Part shown: piece by piece, positions 1 to 7,203 of the stretch | Layout: each line of letters begins with the position of its first letter | Position numbering within the stretch: position 1 is the stretch's first letter | NCBI GenBank assembly: GCA_016179925.1 | Contig: JACPCG010000165.1 | Span: 1-40,765 of the forward strand | Direction of reading: 5' to 3' | DNA from: Candidatus Rokuibacteriota bacterium | GTDB lineage: Bacteria > Methylomirabilota > Methylomirabilia > Rokubacteriales > CSP1-6 | Length of the DNA stretch: 40,765 nucleotides | The notes under the pieces: model-generated | The model's database searches: none | Told to the model about the DNA's origin: nothing | Seen by the model: the letters and a program-made list of their open reading frames with translations, nothing else | Made by a program: the position numbers and the translations under genes

Positions 1-48
1 CCAGTCGAGAGCCAGGAGCCGCTCGTCGATGTCGCGGGTGAGGCTCAT
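1..48 (-). CDS. N-terminal fragment of an unknown gene running off the left edge
   Basis: An ATG on the minus strand at 48 opens a frame reading MSLTRDIDERLLALDW to the window edge with no stop. It lies only 16 bases from the start of the divergent PAP2 gene, which is the spacing expected of two back-to-back genes. Sixteen residues are too few to name a family. The frame could also be chance in GC-rich DNA. Confidence 0.35.
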   Translation of the reverse strand, partial: MSLTRDIDERLLALDW

Positions 49-64
49 GCCATAATCGTCGCCG

Positions 65-673
65 GTGAAGCTCCCGGGAGCGGTCCTCGTCCTCGCGGTC
101 CTCCTCGCCCTCGCATTCCTCGCGCTCGCCGCCTTCGCCGCCACCGGGCGGCTCTTCTCACTGGACTATACGGTGCAGGCCCTCGTTCAGGGTGGACGCC
201 ATCCGGTCCTCGAGGCGCCGGTGCGCGCGCTGACCCTGCTCGGCTCGGGCTACGTGCTGGCGCTGCTCGCGGTGCCCGGCTGGTGGCTGCTCCGGCGCGC
301 GGGCCATCCGCTCGCGCGTGCGCTGCCGGCCCTCGTCGCGGGCGGGTTCCTCCTGAACGTGCTGAGCAAGTGGCTCGTCGCTCGCCCGCGCCCGCGCCTC
401 ACCCAGTACGGCTTCCCGAGCGGGCACGCGCTCGGCGCCGCCATCTTCTTCGGCGCCCTGATCTACGTCCTCTGGACCGTTCCCGTCTCGCGCGGCTGGC
501 GCTGGGCCGGAACGCTCGCGGCGTGCCTGCTGATCGCGGCCGTCGCCTACAGCCGGCTCTACCTCCGGGTCCACTGGGCGAGCGACGTCGCGGGCGGGCT
601 CACGGGCGGCGCGGCCTGGCTCCTGTTCGTCCTGGCCGCGATCGACCGGCGCCGGCGCCCGGCGGCTCCTTGA
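65..673 (+). CDS. PAP2-family membrane phosphatase
   Basis: Integral membrane phosphatase of the PAP2 superfamily (phosphatidic acid, undecaprenyl pyrophosphate or related lipid phosphates), 202 residues. All three signature motifs are present: K102-x6-R109-P110 (KWLVARPRP), PSGH at 118-121, and SRLYLRVHWASD near 162-173, which supplies the catalytic histidine and aspartate. Hydrophobic segments fill the rest, including an N-terminal one that could be a signal anchor. The start is GTG without a visible Shine-Dalgarno. Substrate cannot be told from sequence; undecaprenyl-PP recycling or lipid A modification are possible. A second, diverged PAP2 gene lies at 9970-10569. Confidence 0.88.
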   Translation: MKLPGAVLVLAVLLALAFLALAAFAATGRLFSLDYTVQALVQGGRHPVLEAPVRALTLLGSGYVLALLAVPGWWLLRRAGHPLARALPALVAGGFLLNVLSKWLVARPRPRLTQYGFPSGHALGAAIFFGALIYVLWTVPVSRGWRWAGTLAACLLIAAVAYSRLYLRVHWASDVAGGLTGGAAWLLFVLAAIDRRRRPAAP

Positions 674-742
674 CGAAGCCGAGGGAGCGCCGGACCAGGA
701 GCGCCGGTTGCGCACCTGCATCGCCAGCGTCCGGAGGGTTTC

Positions 743-771
743 TTGGCTCATGCCCCTTTATCGCATAGCAT
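743..771 (+). promoter_or_regulatory. Possible sigma-70-type promoter for the phosphotransferase gene
   Basis: TTGGCT at 743-748 and TAGCAT at 766-771 are spaced 17 bp apart. The GTG start at 781 lies about 10 bases downstream, so the transcript would be nearly leaderless, consistent with no Shine-Dalgarno there. Prediction only. Confidence 0.3.
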
Positions 772-780
772 GGCTACGCC

Positions 781-1869
781 GTGCCGCCGGAGGATACCTC
801 GCCCGAGATCGCGCCCGTTCGACCCGGCGAGCGTCTCGACTGGAGCAGGCTCGAGGCGTGGCTGCGCCCGCGGCTCGCCGACGCGCTGCCCGGCGTCGAG
901 GGGCCGCTGGAGGTGCTGCAGTTCCCGAACGGCTCCGCCAACCTCACGTACCTCCTCCGCGTCGGCGCCCACGAGCTGGTGCTGCGCCGGCCGCCCATGG
1001 GCCAGATCGCCCCCGGCGCCCACGACATGAAGCGCGAGTACCAGGTGCTCTCGCGCCTGTGGCGCCGCTTCGACCGCGCTCCCCGCGCCTACCTCTTCTG
1101 CGGCGACCCCGCCGTGCTCGGCGCCGACTTCTTCGTCATGGAGCGGCGGCGCGGCGAGGTCGTCCGCGCCGTCATTCCGGCCTCCATGCGCGCGCACCGC
1201 GACGTCGGCCGCCGGATCGGCTTCGCGCTGGTCGACGCCATGGCCGAGCTGCACGGGCTGGAGCCCGCGGCGTGCGGGCTCGGCGATCTCGGCAGGCCCG
1301 AGGGCTTCGTCGAGCGCCAGGTGAACGGCTGGGCCAGGCGCTGGGAGCTGGCGAAGTTCGACGACTCGCCGGCGGCGATGGACGCGCTGCACCGGCGGCT
1401 CGTACGGAGCATCCCGCCCATGAGTCGCGTGTCCATCGTCCACAACGATCTGAAGCTCGACAACTGCCAGTTCGATCCCGCGAATCCGGACCGCGTCGCG
1501 TCCATCTTCGACTGGGACATGACGACCCTGGGCGATCCGCTCATCGACGTCGGCACGCTGCTGAACTACTGGCCCGACCCCGCCGACCCCGAGCACGCCC
1601 AGCGCGCGAGCAACCCGGGGCTCAGCCGGATGGGCCTGCCGGCCCGGGCCGAGATCACCGCGCGCTACGCCGCGCTGACCGGCGTGGACGTGTCGGCCAC
1701 GCGCTGGTGGGAGGCCTTCGCCCTCTGGAAGACGGTGGTCGTGGTCCAGCAGCTCCACCGCCGCTGGGTGCGCGGCGAGAGCACCGATCCCCGCATGGCG
1801 CGCATCGCCGACCGCATCCCGTCGCTGATCGCGGCCGCGGACGCGGTGCTGGACGAGGCAGGAACGTAG
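781..1869 (+). CDS. APH/ACAD10-type phosphotransferase family protein
   Basis: Aminoglycoside-phosphotransferase-fold protein of the group resembling the N-terminal kinase domain of ACAD10/ACAD11, 362 residues. The catalytic loop reads SIVHNDLKLDN and the metal-binding segment reads IFDWDMTTLGDP, the HxDxxxxN and D-x-D pattern of the fold. The N-lobe contains the nucleotide-loop-like FPNGSANLTYLL and VLRRPP, the latter with the expected basic strand. Relatives act on hydroxyacyl-CoA catabolism or small-molecule alcohols. Two acyl-CoA dehydrogenases elsewhere in the window make a fatty-acyl role plausible but unproven. The start is GTG. It is convergent with the TRAP operon. Confidence 0.82.
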   Translation: MPPEDTSPEIAPVRPGERLDWSRLEAWLRPRLADALPGVEGPLEVLQFPNGSANLTYLLRVGAHELVLRRPPMGQIAPGAHDMKREYQVLSRLWRRFDRAPRAYLFCGDPAVLGADFFVMERRRGEVVRAVIPASMRAHRDVGRRIGFALVDAMAELHGLEPAACGLGDLGRPEGFVERQVNGWARRWELAKFDDSPAAMDALHRRLVRSIPPMSRVSIVHNDLKLDNCQFDPANPDRVASIFDWDMTTLGDPLIDVGTLLNYWPDPADPEHAQRASNPGLSRMGLPARAEITARYAALTGVDVSATRWWEAFALWKTVVVVQQLHRRWVRGESTDPRMARIADRIPSLIAAADAVLDEAGT

Positions 1870-1922
1870 AGGCCGAGAGGGCAAGCTGCCGCAGGTGGAC
1901 AGGCGAAGCTCCCGGTCGCCGA

Positions 1923-1949
1923 GGGCGCCCGCGGACCAGCCGGGCGCCC
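1923..1949. terminator. Hairpin between convergent genes
   Basis: A perfect 9-bp stem (GGGCGCCCG at 1923-1931, CGGGCGCCC at 1941-1949) with a 9-base loop sits between the phosphotransferase stop at 1869 and the dctM stop at 1955. There is no T-run, as is common for terminators in GC-rich genomes. It could serve both strands. Confidence 0.5.
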
Positions 1950-1954
1950 GGTGG

Positions 1955-3241
1955 CTACTTGACGAAGCCGAAGGCGCGTGGGAGGAAGAGCACCGTCTCC
2001 GGGACGAAGGCAACGAGGAGGAGCACCGCGACGATCGCGACGAGGAACGGCACGAGCGGCTTCACGAGTTTCTCCATCGGCAGGCCGCTGATCGCCATGC
2101 CGAGGAAGAGGCAGAGGCCGACGGGCGGCGTCACATGCCCGATCGCCGAGGCGATCACGCACACCATGCCGAAGTGGATCGGGTGGATGCCGAGCGCCTG
2201 CGCGCCGGGCAGCAGCACCGGCACGGTGACGAGGATGATCTCCGACGGCGTGAGGAACGTCCCGAGGAAGACGTAGAGCACCATCACGAACATCATGAAG
2301 AGCCACCACGTGGGCGCGAAGGCGCCGATGAACTCGGCGACGCGGAACGGGAACTTCGAGTAGGTCAGCACCCAGCCGAACGCCCCGACGAGCCCGATGA
2401 TGAGGCCGATGACGCCGCTGAGGCGCGCCGAGTCGGCGAAGATCCCCGGCACCTCCCGCCACGACAGCTCCCGGTAGAAGAGCGGAGGCACGGCGAGCGC
2501 GTAGACGACCGCGACCGCGGCGGCCTCGGTGGGCGTGAACCAGCCGGCGAGGATGCCGCCCATGATGATGATCGGGATCAGGAGGCCCGGCAGCGCGTCG
2601 CGCACGGCCAGGGTGAACGAGGCCAGCGTGGGGCGCGGCTCCCTGGGATAGTTCCGCTGCCTGGCGATGACGAAGGTCGGCACCGCCATGCCGATCGCCA
2701 CGAGCAGCCCCGGCAGGTAGCCGCCGGCGAAGATGGCGGCGACGGACTCGTCGGCCATCCACGCGTAGATCACCGCGACGATGGACGGCGGAACGATCGG
2801 CGCGAGGATCGCCGTGCAGATCGTCAGCACCGTGGCGAAGTCGCGGTCGTAGCCCTTGCGGACCATCTGCGGGATCAGGAACGTGCCGAGCGCGGAGACG
2901 TCAGCCACCGCCGAGCCCGAGATGCCGCCGAAGATCATCGAGTCGAGGATGTTGACGTAGGCGAGGCCGCCCCGGAAGCGGCCCACCAGCACGGTCGCGA
3001 GGTCGATGATGGCGCGCGCCACGCCGCCGCGCGCGGCGATGTTGCCCGCGAGGATGAAGAGCGGCGCCGAGAGGAGCAGGAACGAGTCCGAGAGCAGGCC
3101 CACGAAGCGCGTGGGGATGATGATCGGGTTGAGTGCGGGATACAGCATGGCGGCGGCGAGCGTGCCGACGCCGAGGGCGATCGAGACCGGCATCCCGAGC
3201 AGCACGAAGACGACGAAGACGATCAGGAGGGTCTCTGCCAC
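1955..3241 (-). CDS. dctM: TRAP transporter large permease subunit (DctM)
   Basis: Large membrane subunit of a tripartite ATP-independent periplasmic transporter, 428 residues, the usual length. It forms the sodium-coupled channel that takes substrate from the DctP protein through the inner membrane. About 12 hydrophobic segments are visible. Family-typical stretches include SDSFLLLSAPLFILAGN, FGGISGSAVADVSALG and TPTEAAAVAVVYAL. The GTG start at 3241 lies inside the 3' end of dctQ (19-bp overlap), indicating translational coupling. It is the last gene of the lactonase-dctP-dctQ-dctM operon. Confidence 0.95.
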   Translation of the reverse strand: MAETLLIVFVVFVLLGMPVSIALGVGTLAAAMLYPALNPIIIPTRFVGLLSDSFLLLSAPLFILAGNIAARGGVARAIIDLATVLVGRFRGGLAYVNILDSMIFGGISGSAVADVSALGTFLIPQMVRKGYDRDFATVLTICTAILAPIVPPSIVAVIYAWMADESVAAIFAGGYLPGLLVAIGMAVPTFVIARQRNYPREPRPTLASFTLAVRDALPGLLIPIIIMGGILAGWFTPTEAAAVAVVYALAVPPLFYRELSWREVPGIFADSARLSGVIGLIIGLVGAFGWVLTYSKFPFRVAEFIGAFAPTWWLFMMFVMVLYVFLGTFLTPSEIILVTVPVLLPGAQALGIHPIHFGMVCVIASAIGHVTPPVGLCLFLGMAISGLPMEKLVKPLVPFLVAIVAVLLLVAFVPETVLFLPRAFGFVK

Positions 3242-3723
3242 AGCTCATGCACGGCGCCGGCGAACCGCCACGCCATCGGCAGGAGGATCAGCGCGGCGCC
3301 GACCGGGACCGCGGCGTACACGTAGCCGAGGGGCAGGCCGAGCCCGGCGCTCGACTGGAGGTTCGAGTTCGGGACGAGCACGAAGCTCGTCTTGATGAGC
3401 GAGAGGAAGAGGAGCATGCCGACCCCGTTGGTGACGACGACGGCGAGCGCCCGGCCGCGCGGCGGCAGGCGCTTCTGGAAGTAGTCGAGCGCGGTGTGCT
3501 CGCCGCGGTGCATGGCGGCGGCGGCGCCGACCATGACGAGCCAGACGAAGAGATAGCGCGGCACCTCGTCGAGGCCGTCCAGCGCGTAGGTGAAGACGTA
3601 GCGCAGCAGGACCTGCACGAACACGGCCAGGGCCATCGCGGCGAGGACGACCCCGCCGAGCAGGCCGAGGCCGTCGTAGAGCCGGGCGCCCCAGGCCCCG
3701 AACGGCCGGTCAGGGCCGGGCAC
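3223..3723 (-). CDS. dctQ: TRAP transporter small permease subunit (DctQ)
   Basis: Small membrane subunit of the TRAP transporter, 166 residues with four hydrophobic segments. The region DEVPRYLFVWLVMVGAAAA followed by HRGEHTALDYF is typical of DctQ. The open frame continues upstream into dctP, so I place the start at the GTG two bases after the dctP stop. That gives a normal length and tight operon spacing. It pairs with DctM, whose start overlaps its end. Confidence 0.88.
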   Translation of the reverse strand: MPGPDRPFGAWGARLYDGLGLLGGVVLAAMALAVFVQVLLRYVFTYALDGLDEVPRYLFVWLVMVGAAAAMHRGEHTALDYFQKRLPPRGRALAVVVTNGVGMLLFLSLIKTSFVLVPNSNLQSSAGLGLPLGYVYAAVPVGAALILLPMAWRFAGAVHELWQRPS

Positions 3724-3725
3724 GC

Positions 3726-4721
3726 CTACTTGATGCTCAGGATGTGGTCGACGACCCTGCGGGCGTCCTTGCCCGCCGGTGTCGCGTAGAACTCCTCGTA
3801 CACGCTCTTCGTCGCCTCGCGGAAGGGCGTGGCGTCGGGCTTGGTGATGCTGACGCCCTTGGCGCGGACCTGCTCCTGGATGCCCTTGTCCTCGTCGAGG
3901 ATGAACTTGCGGTTGAACTGGCGGGCGTGGTCCCAGGCCTCCGTGACCGCCTTCTGGGTGGCGGCGTCCTGCTTGGACCACGAGGCTTTCGACATGATGA
4001 GCGCAATCGCCTGGTGGGTGTGGCGCACGTCGGCGACGTTCTTCACGATGTCGTAGAACTTGTTGTGGTAGAAAGTGTTGATCCCGCCCTCGGCGAAGTC
4101 GATCACCTTCGTCTGGAGCGCCGTCGCCACCTCGGGGAAGGCGATCGGCGTCGAGATCATCCCGAGCGCCTTGAAGGTCGCGACGAGGATCTTGTCCTCC
4201 TGGACGCGGATCTTCTTGCCCCGGACGTCGGCGATCCCGTTGATCGGGTGGTGGCCGTAGATGCCGCGGTAGCCGGCTGCGATGAAGCCGATCAGTTTGA
4301 ACCCCTTCTTGTCGAGCACCGGCTCGTAGTACTTCCGGATGACATCGCTCCCGTCGAGCGCCGCGTACACGTGCTGGTAGTCGCGGAAGATGTAGGGGAG
4401 CTGGAAGACCGACATCTCGGGCACCAGCGTCGAGAGCGGCGCCGTGGTGATCGGCCCGAAGTCCACGGCCCCGAGCTGGATCTGCTGGGCCACCTCGCGC
4501 TCGCCGCCGAGGGCGCCCGAGTGGTGGTGGATGATCTTGACCTTCCCGCCGGTCAGCTCGGCGACCTTGTCGGCGAACTGCTGGGAGGCCTGGCTGGTGC
4601 CGTGCTTGGGCGGGTTGATGTTGCCCAGGACGAGCTCGCGGGTCTGCGCCGCGGCGGGGGCGGCCAGGCTCAGGGCGAAGACGCCGGCCAGGATTGCGAT
4701 CGAGAGTACGCGTGGAGTCAC
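3726..4721 (-). CDS. dctP: TRAP transporter solute-binding protein (DctP)
   Basis: Periplasmic solute-binding protein of the TRAP system, 331 residues. A Sec signal peptide ends near residue 26 (SLAAPAAAQ). The mature part has the DctP pattern: LGGEREVAQQIQLGAVDFG in the first lobe, then GKKIRVQEDKILVATFKALG with the arginine that normally salt-bridges a carboxylate substrate, then FPEVATALQTKVIDFAEGG. The start is GTG with AGGAGG about 7 bases upstream. A carboxylate ligand is expected. The upstream lactonase-like gene hints at a hydroxy acid or lactone-derived acid. Confidence 0.93.
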   Translation of the reverse strand: MTPRVLSIAILAGVFALSLAAPAAAQTRELVLGNINPPKHGTSQASQQFADKVAELTGGKVKIIHHHSGALGGEREVAQQIQLGAVDFGPITTAPLSTLVPEMSVFQLPYIFRDYQHVYAALDGSDVIRKYYEPVLDKKGFKLIGFIAAGYRGIYGHHPINGIADVRGKKIRVQEDKILVATFKALGMISTPIAFPEVATALQTKVIDFAEGGINTFYHNKFYDIVKNVADVRHTHQAIALIMSKASWSKQDAATQKAVTEAWDHARQFNRKFILDEDKGIQEQVRAKGVSITKPDATPFREATKSVYEEFYATPAGKDARRVVDHILSIK

Positions 4722-4735
4722 GGGATCCTCCTGTT

Positions 4736-5491
4736 CTAGCGGTACGCGTCCGGAGACTGTTTGACGGTTTCCCAGAAGTTCGGATCGTGGCCGGGGAAGA
4801 TCCTGCCGCCGGTCAGGCGCGCGATCGTCTTCAGCTTCTTGATCGAGTGGAGCGCCTGCGTCGGGTTCCAGACGACGCCGGGCACGCGTTCCTTCTCGAC
4901 GTGCTCCTGCCAGTAGCACGAATCCGCGGCGAGGATCACCGGACCGCTCTGCGGCAGCTCGACGAGCAGCGACTGGTGGCCCGGGGTGTGGCCGTCGGTG
5001 CGCAGCGCCGTGACGCCCGGCAGGAGCTCGGTGTCGCCGTCGAGCAGGCGCCAGCGGTACCCGGGGAGGTCGAAGTTCTTCCGGTAGTAGAAGCTCTCGA
5101 AGATCGAGGCGGGGTAATGCGCGTACCCGTACTCGTCCTTCTGGACAATCAGCTCTGAGCTCGGGAAGAGCTGGGCGCCGCCCGCGTGGTCGTAGTGGAG
5201 ATGCGAGAGCACGACCAGGTCCACGTCGTCGGGCAGCAGGCTGAGCGCCTCCAGCCGGTGGACGAGGAGGTCCTCCTCGGTGAAGCGCGCCATCGGGTCG
5301 TTGCGCATGAGGCCCGGGATGGCGCGCGGCGAGAGCCCCGTGTCGAAGAGGATGAGGGCGTCGGACGTGCGGACGAGCCAGCAGGGGATGGGAATCTGGA
5401 CGCGCTCGGCCGAGAACTCGCCGTAGAAGAGCCCCGCGCGTTCGAAGCCCATGAAGCCGTTCTGCAAGGCGTGGAGGGTCTGGACCGCCAT
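4736..5491 (-). CDS. Metallo-beta-lactamase-fold hydrolase, AHL-lactonase-like
   Basis: Zinc hydrolase of the N-acyl-homoserine-lactonase/glyoxalase-II-like branch, 251 residues and apparently complete. The dinuclear metal site is intact: H97-x-H99-x-D101-H102 (SHLHYDHAGG), the histidine of DGHTPGHQSLLV, the aspartate of LAADSCYW and the last histidine of IFPGHDPNFW. No signal peptide is visible, so it is probably cytoplasmic. It is the first gene of the TRAP operon with 14 bases to dctP, suggesting that it opens a lactone or hydrolyses an ester of the transported compound. Quorum-quenching activity is possible but not shown. Confidence 0.85.
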   Translation of the reverse strand: MAVQTLHALQNGFMGFERAGLFYGEFSAERVQIPIPCWLVRTSDALILFDTGLSPRAIPGLMRNDPMARFTEEDLLVHRLEALSLLPDDVDLVVLSHLHYDHAGGAQLFPSSELIVQKDEYGYAHYPASIFESFYYRKNFDLPGYRWRLLDGDTELLPGVTALRTDGHTPGHQSLLVELPQSGPVILAADSCYWQEHVEKERVPGVVWNPTQALHSIKKLKTIARLTGGRIFPGHDPNFWETVKQSPDAYR

Positions 5492-5500
5492 GGCGCCGCG

Positions 5501-5528
5501 ATTCTAGCACTCTGGTACCGCCGGGCAA
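5501..5528 (-). promoter_or_regulatory. Predicted promoter of the lactonase-TRAP operon
   Basis: Reading the minus strand, TTGCCC (5528-5523) and TAGAAT (5506-5501) are separated by 16 bp, just upstream of the ATG at 5491. It sits back to back with a promoter-like pair for the plus strand at 5537-5565. Prediction from consensus only. Confidence 0.45.
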
Positions 5529-5536
5529 GGTGGGTC

Positions 5537-5565
5537 TTGTCCGGAGCCGTCCGGGCGCGCATTAT
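5537..5565 (+). promoter_or_regulatory. Predicted promoter of the coiled-coil/acyl-CoA dehydrogenase operon
   Basis: TTGTCC (5537-5542) and CATTAT (5560-5565) are separated by exactly 17 bp, and AAGGAGG (5584-5590) plus the GTG start follow at 5598. No operator or regulator gene is visible nearby. Confidence 0.45.
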
Positions 5566-5597
5566 GGAGTGCCCACCCAGGGCCAAGGAGGTCCAGC

Positions 5598-5879
5598 GTG
5601 AACAGGACAGTGACGATCGTCGGCGTCGTGGCGCTCGTGATCGGTCTGCTTGTCGGCTACCTCTGGTGGGGCACCGGCACCCAGCGTCTGGAGAAGCAGC
5701 TCACCGACGCGCGCGCCGCCACCCAGGCGGTCGAGCGCCAGCTCGAGGCCGCCCAGACGGAGGCGCGCAGCGCGGCCGAGAAGGTGAAGGCGGTCGAGGA
5801 GCGCCTGGCGGCCGTCGAGGCGGACTTGGCGCGGGAGCGCGCCCAGCGCGCGCGGCAGGCCGGCAGGGGGAGAAAGTAG
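5598..5879 (+). CDS. Small membrane-anchored coiled-coil protein
   Basis: 93 residues: one N-terminal membrane helix (about residues 7-24, VGVVALVIGLLVGYLWWG), then a charged coiled coil of about 55 residues rich in Ala, Glu, Arg and Gln with heptad-like spacing, and a basic tail (RARQAGRGRK). AAGGAGG 8 bases upstream of the GTG supports the start. The stop is followed one base later by the ATG of the acyl-CoA dehydrogenase, so they are co-transcribed. I do not recognise a named family. The architecture suggests a structural or scaffolding envelope protein. Confidence 0.75.
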   Translation: MNRTVTIVGVVALVIGLLVGYLWWGTGTQRLEKQLTDARAATQAVERQLEAAQTEARSAAEKVKAVEERLAAVEADLARERAQRARQAGRGRK

Positions 5880-5880
5880 G

Positions 5881-7044
5881 ATGGACTTCGCGCTGACGGA
5901 GCAACAGGAGCTGATCCGGAAGGAGGTCGCGGCGCTCGCGCGCTCCTTCTCGCTCGACTACTGGCTCGAGAAGGACAAGAAGGCGGAGTACCCGTGGGAC
6001 TGGGTGAAGACCTTCGCCCAGGCGGGCTGGCTCGGCATGATCATCCCCGAGGAGTACGGCGGGTCGGGCCTCGGCGTCACCGAAGCGAGCCTCATGCTGT
6101 ACGAGATCTGCGCCGCCGGCGCGGGCACCTCCGGGGCGTCGCCGATCCACTTCTACGTCTTTCCGCCGATGCCCGTGGTGAAGCACGGCGCCGAGGCGCT
6201 CAAGCAGAAGTACCTGCCGCGGATCGCGACGGGCGAGATCGTCATGTCATTCGGCGTCACCGAGCCGAACGCGGGGACCGACACCTCCCGCATCGTGACG
6301 CGGGCGGAGCACGCGGGCGACCGCTTCATCGTCAACGGGCGGAAGGTGTGGAACACCAACGCGCGCGAGGCGACCCACATGCTGCTGCTGGCGCGCACGG
6401 CGCCGCGGGAGGCCGCGAAGCCCTTCGGCGGGATGACGCTCTTCTTCACCGAGTTCGACCGCTCGAAGATCACGGTGCGCGAGATCGAGAAGCTCGGCCG
6501 CGCCGCGGTGGACTCGAACGAGATCTTCATCGACGGCCTCGAGGTCCCCGTCGAGAACGTCGTCGGCGAGGTCGGCAAGGGGTTCTACCATCTCCTCGAC
6601 TCGCTCAACCCCGAGCGCATCCTGACCGGGATCGAGGCGGTCGGCATCGGGCGGGCCGCGCTCGAGCGCGCCGTCCAGTACGCCAAGGACCGCGTCGTCT
6701 TCGACCGGCCGATCGGCCAGAACCAGGCGATCGCGCACCCCCTGGCGCTCGCCTGGGCCAAGCTCGAGCAGGCCGAGCTGATGTGTCTCAAGGCGGCCTG
6801 GCTGTTCGACAACGGCCGGCCGTGCGGCGCCGAGGCGAACACCGCGAAGCTCCTGGCCGCCGAGGCGGGCTTCGAGGCGTGCGACGCGGCGCTCCAGACC
6901 CACGGCGGCTACGGCTACGCCAAGGAGTTCTACGTCGAGCGGCTCTGGCGCGAGATCCGCCTCTACAAGATCGCGCCCGTCTCCCAGCAGATGGTGCTCA
7001 ACTATCTCTCCGAGCACGTGCTCGGCCTGCCGAAGAGCTACTGA
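5881..7044 (+). CDS. Acyl-CoA dehydrogenase family protein
   Basis: FAD-dependent acyl-CoA dehydrogenase, 387 residues, full length with N-terminal helical, middle beta and C-terminal helical domains. Family motifs include MSFGVTEPNAGTDTSRI and FDRPIGQNQAIAHPLA, and THGGYGYAKEFYVERLWRE near the C-terminus. At the position where short- and medium-chain enzymes carry the catalytic glutamate (YEGT) this protein reads LYKIAPVSQQM. It therefore belongs to the branch that lacks that glutamate and must use another base, or has a related non-standard activity. The C-terminus LGLPKSY is usual for this branch. It is tightly coupled to the preceding small gene. Confidence 0.9.
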   Translation: MDFALTEQQELIRKEVAALARSFSLDYWLEKDKKAEYPWDWVKTFAQAGWLGMIIPEEYGGSGLGVTEASLMLYEICAAGAGTSGASPIHFYVFPPMPVVKHGAEALKQKYLPRIATGEIVMSFGVTEPNAGTDTSRIVTRAEHAGDRFIVNGRKVWNTNAREATHMLLLARTAPREAAKPFGGMTLFFTEFDRSKITVREIEKLGRAAVDSNEIFIDGLEVPVENVVGEVGKGFYHLLDSLNPERILTGIEAVGIGRAALERAVQYAKDRVVFDRPIGQNQAIAHPLALAWAKLEQAELMCLKAAWLFDNGRPCGAEANTAKLLAAEAGFEACDAALQTHGGYGYAKEFYVERLWREIRLYKIAPVSQQMVLNYLSEHVLGLPKSY

Positions 7045-7203
7045 GCGCGGCGCAGGCTCCTGACGCGCGGTTCCCCCGGAGGTGGTGCAGCAGCACTGCG
7101 TCCGCACGGGTGAACGCCGGGCTCAGGGGTGGGGCGGTATCTGAGCCTGCGCGAGCGCACCGGGCCCCCGGCAGGCGCCCGCGCCGCGACGATCGTCCGC
7201 GGC

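Noticed and set aside
158-751. Minus-strand open frame opposite the PAP2 gene
   Set aside because: Low-complexity Arg/Ala/Glu composition and complete overlap with a motif-bearing gene; its first 30 codons fall outside that gene but show no family.
650-751. Similarity on the minus strand between LGFVK after the PAP2 stop and the dctM C-terminus AFGFVK
   Set aside because: Only about five residues match and no further TRAP-like sequence follows; treated as chance.
708-2276. A 522-codon open frame across the phosphotransferase region and the end of the TRAP operon
   Set aside because: Arginine/proline/alanine-rich translation typical of a shadow frame in GC-rich DNA; it covers two genes with clear homology in other frames.
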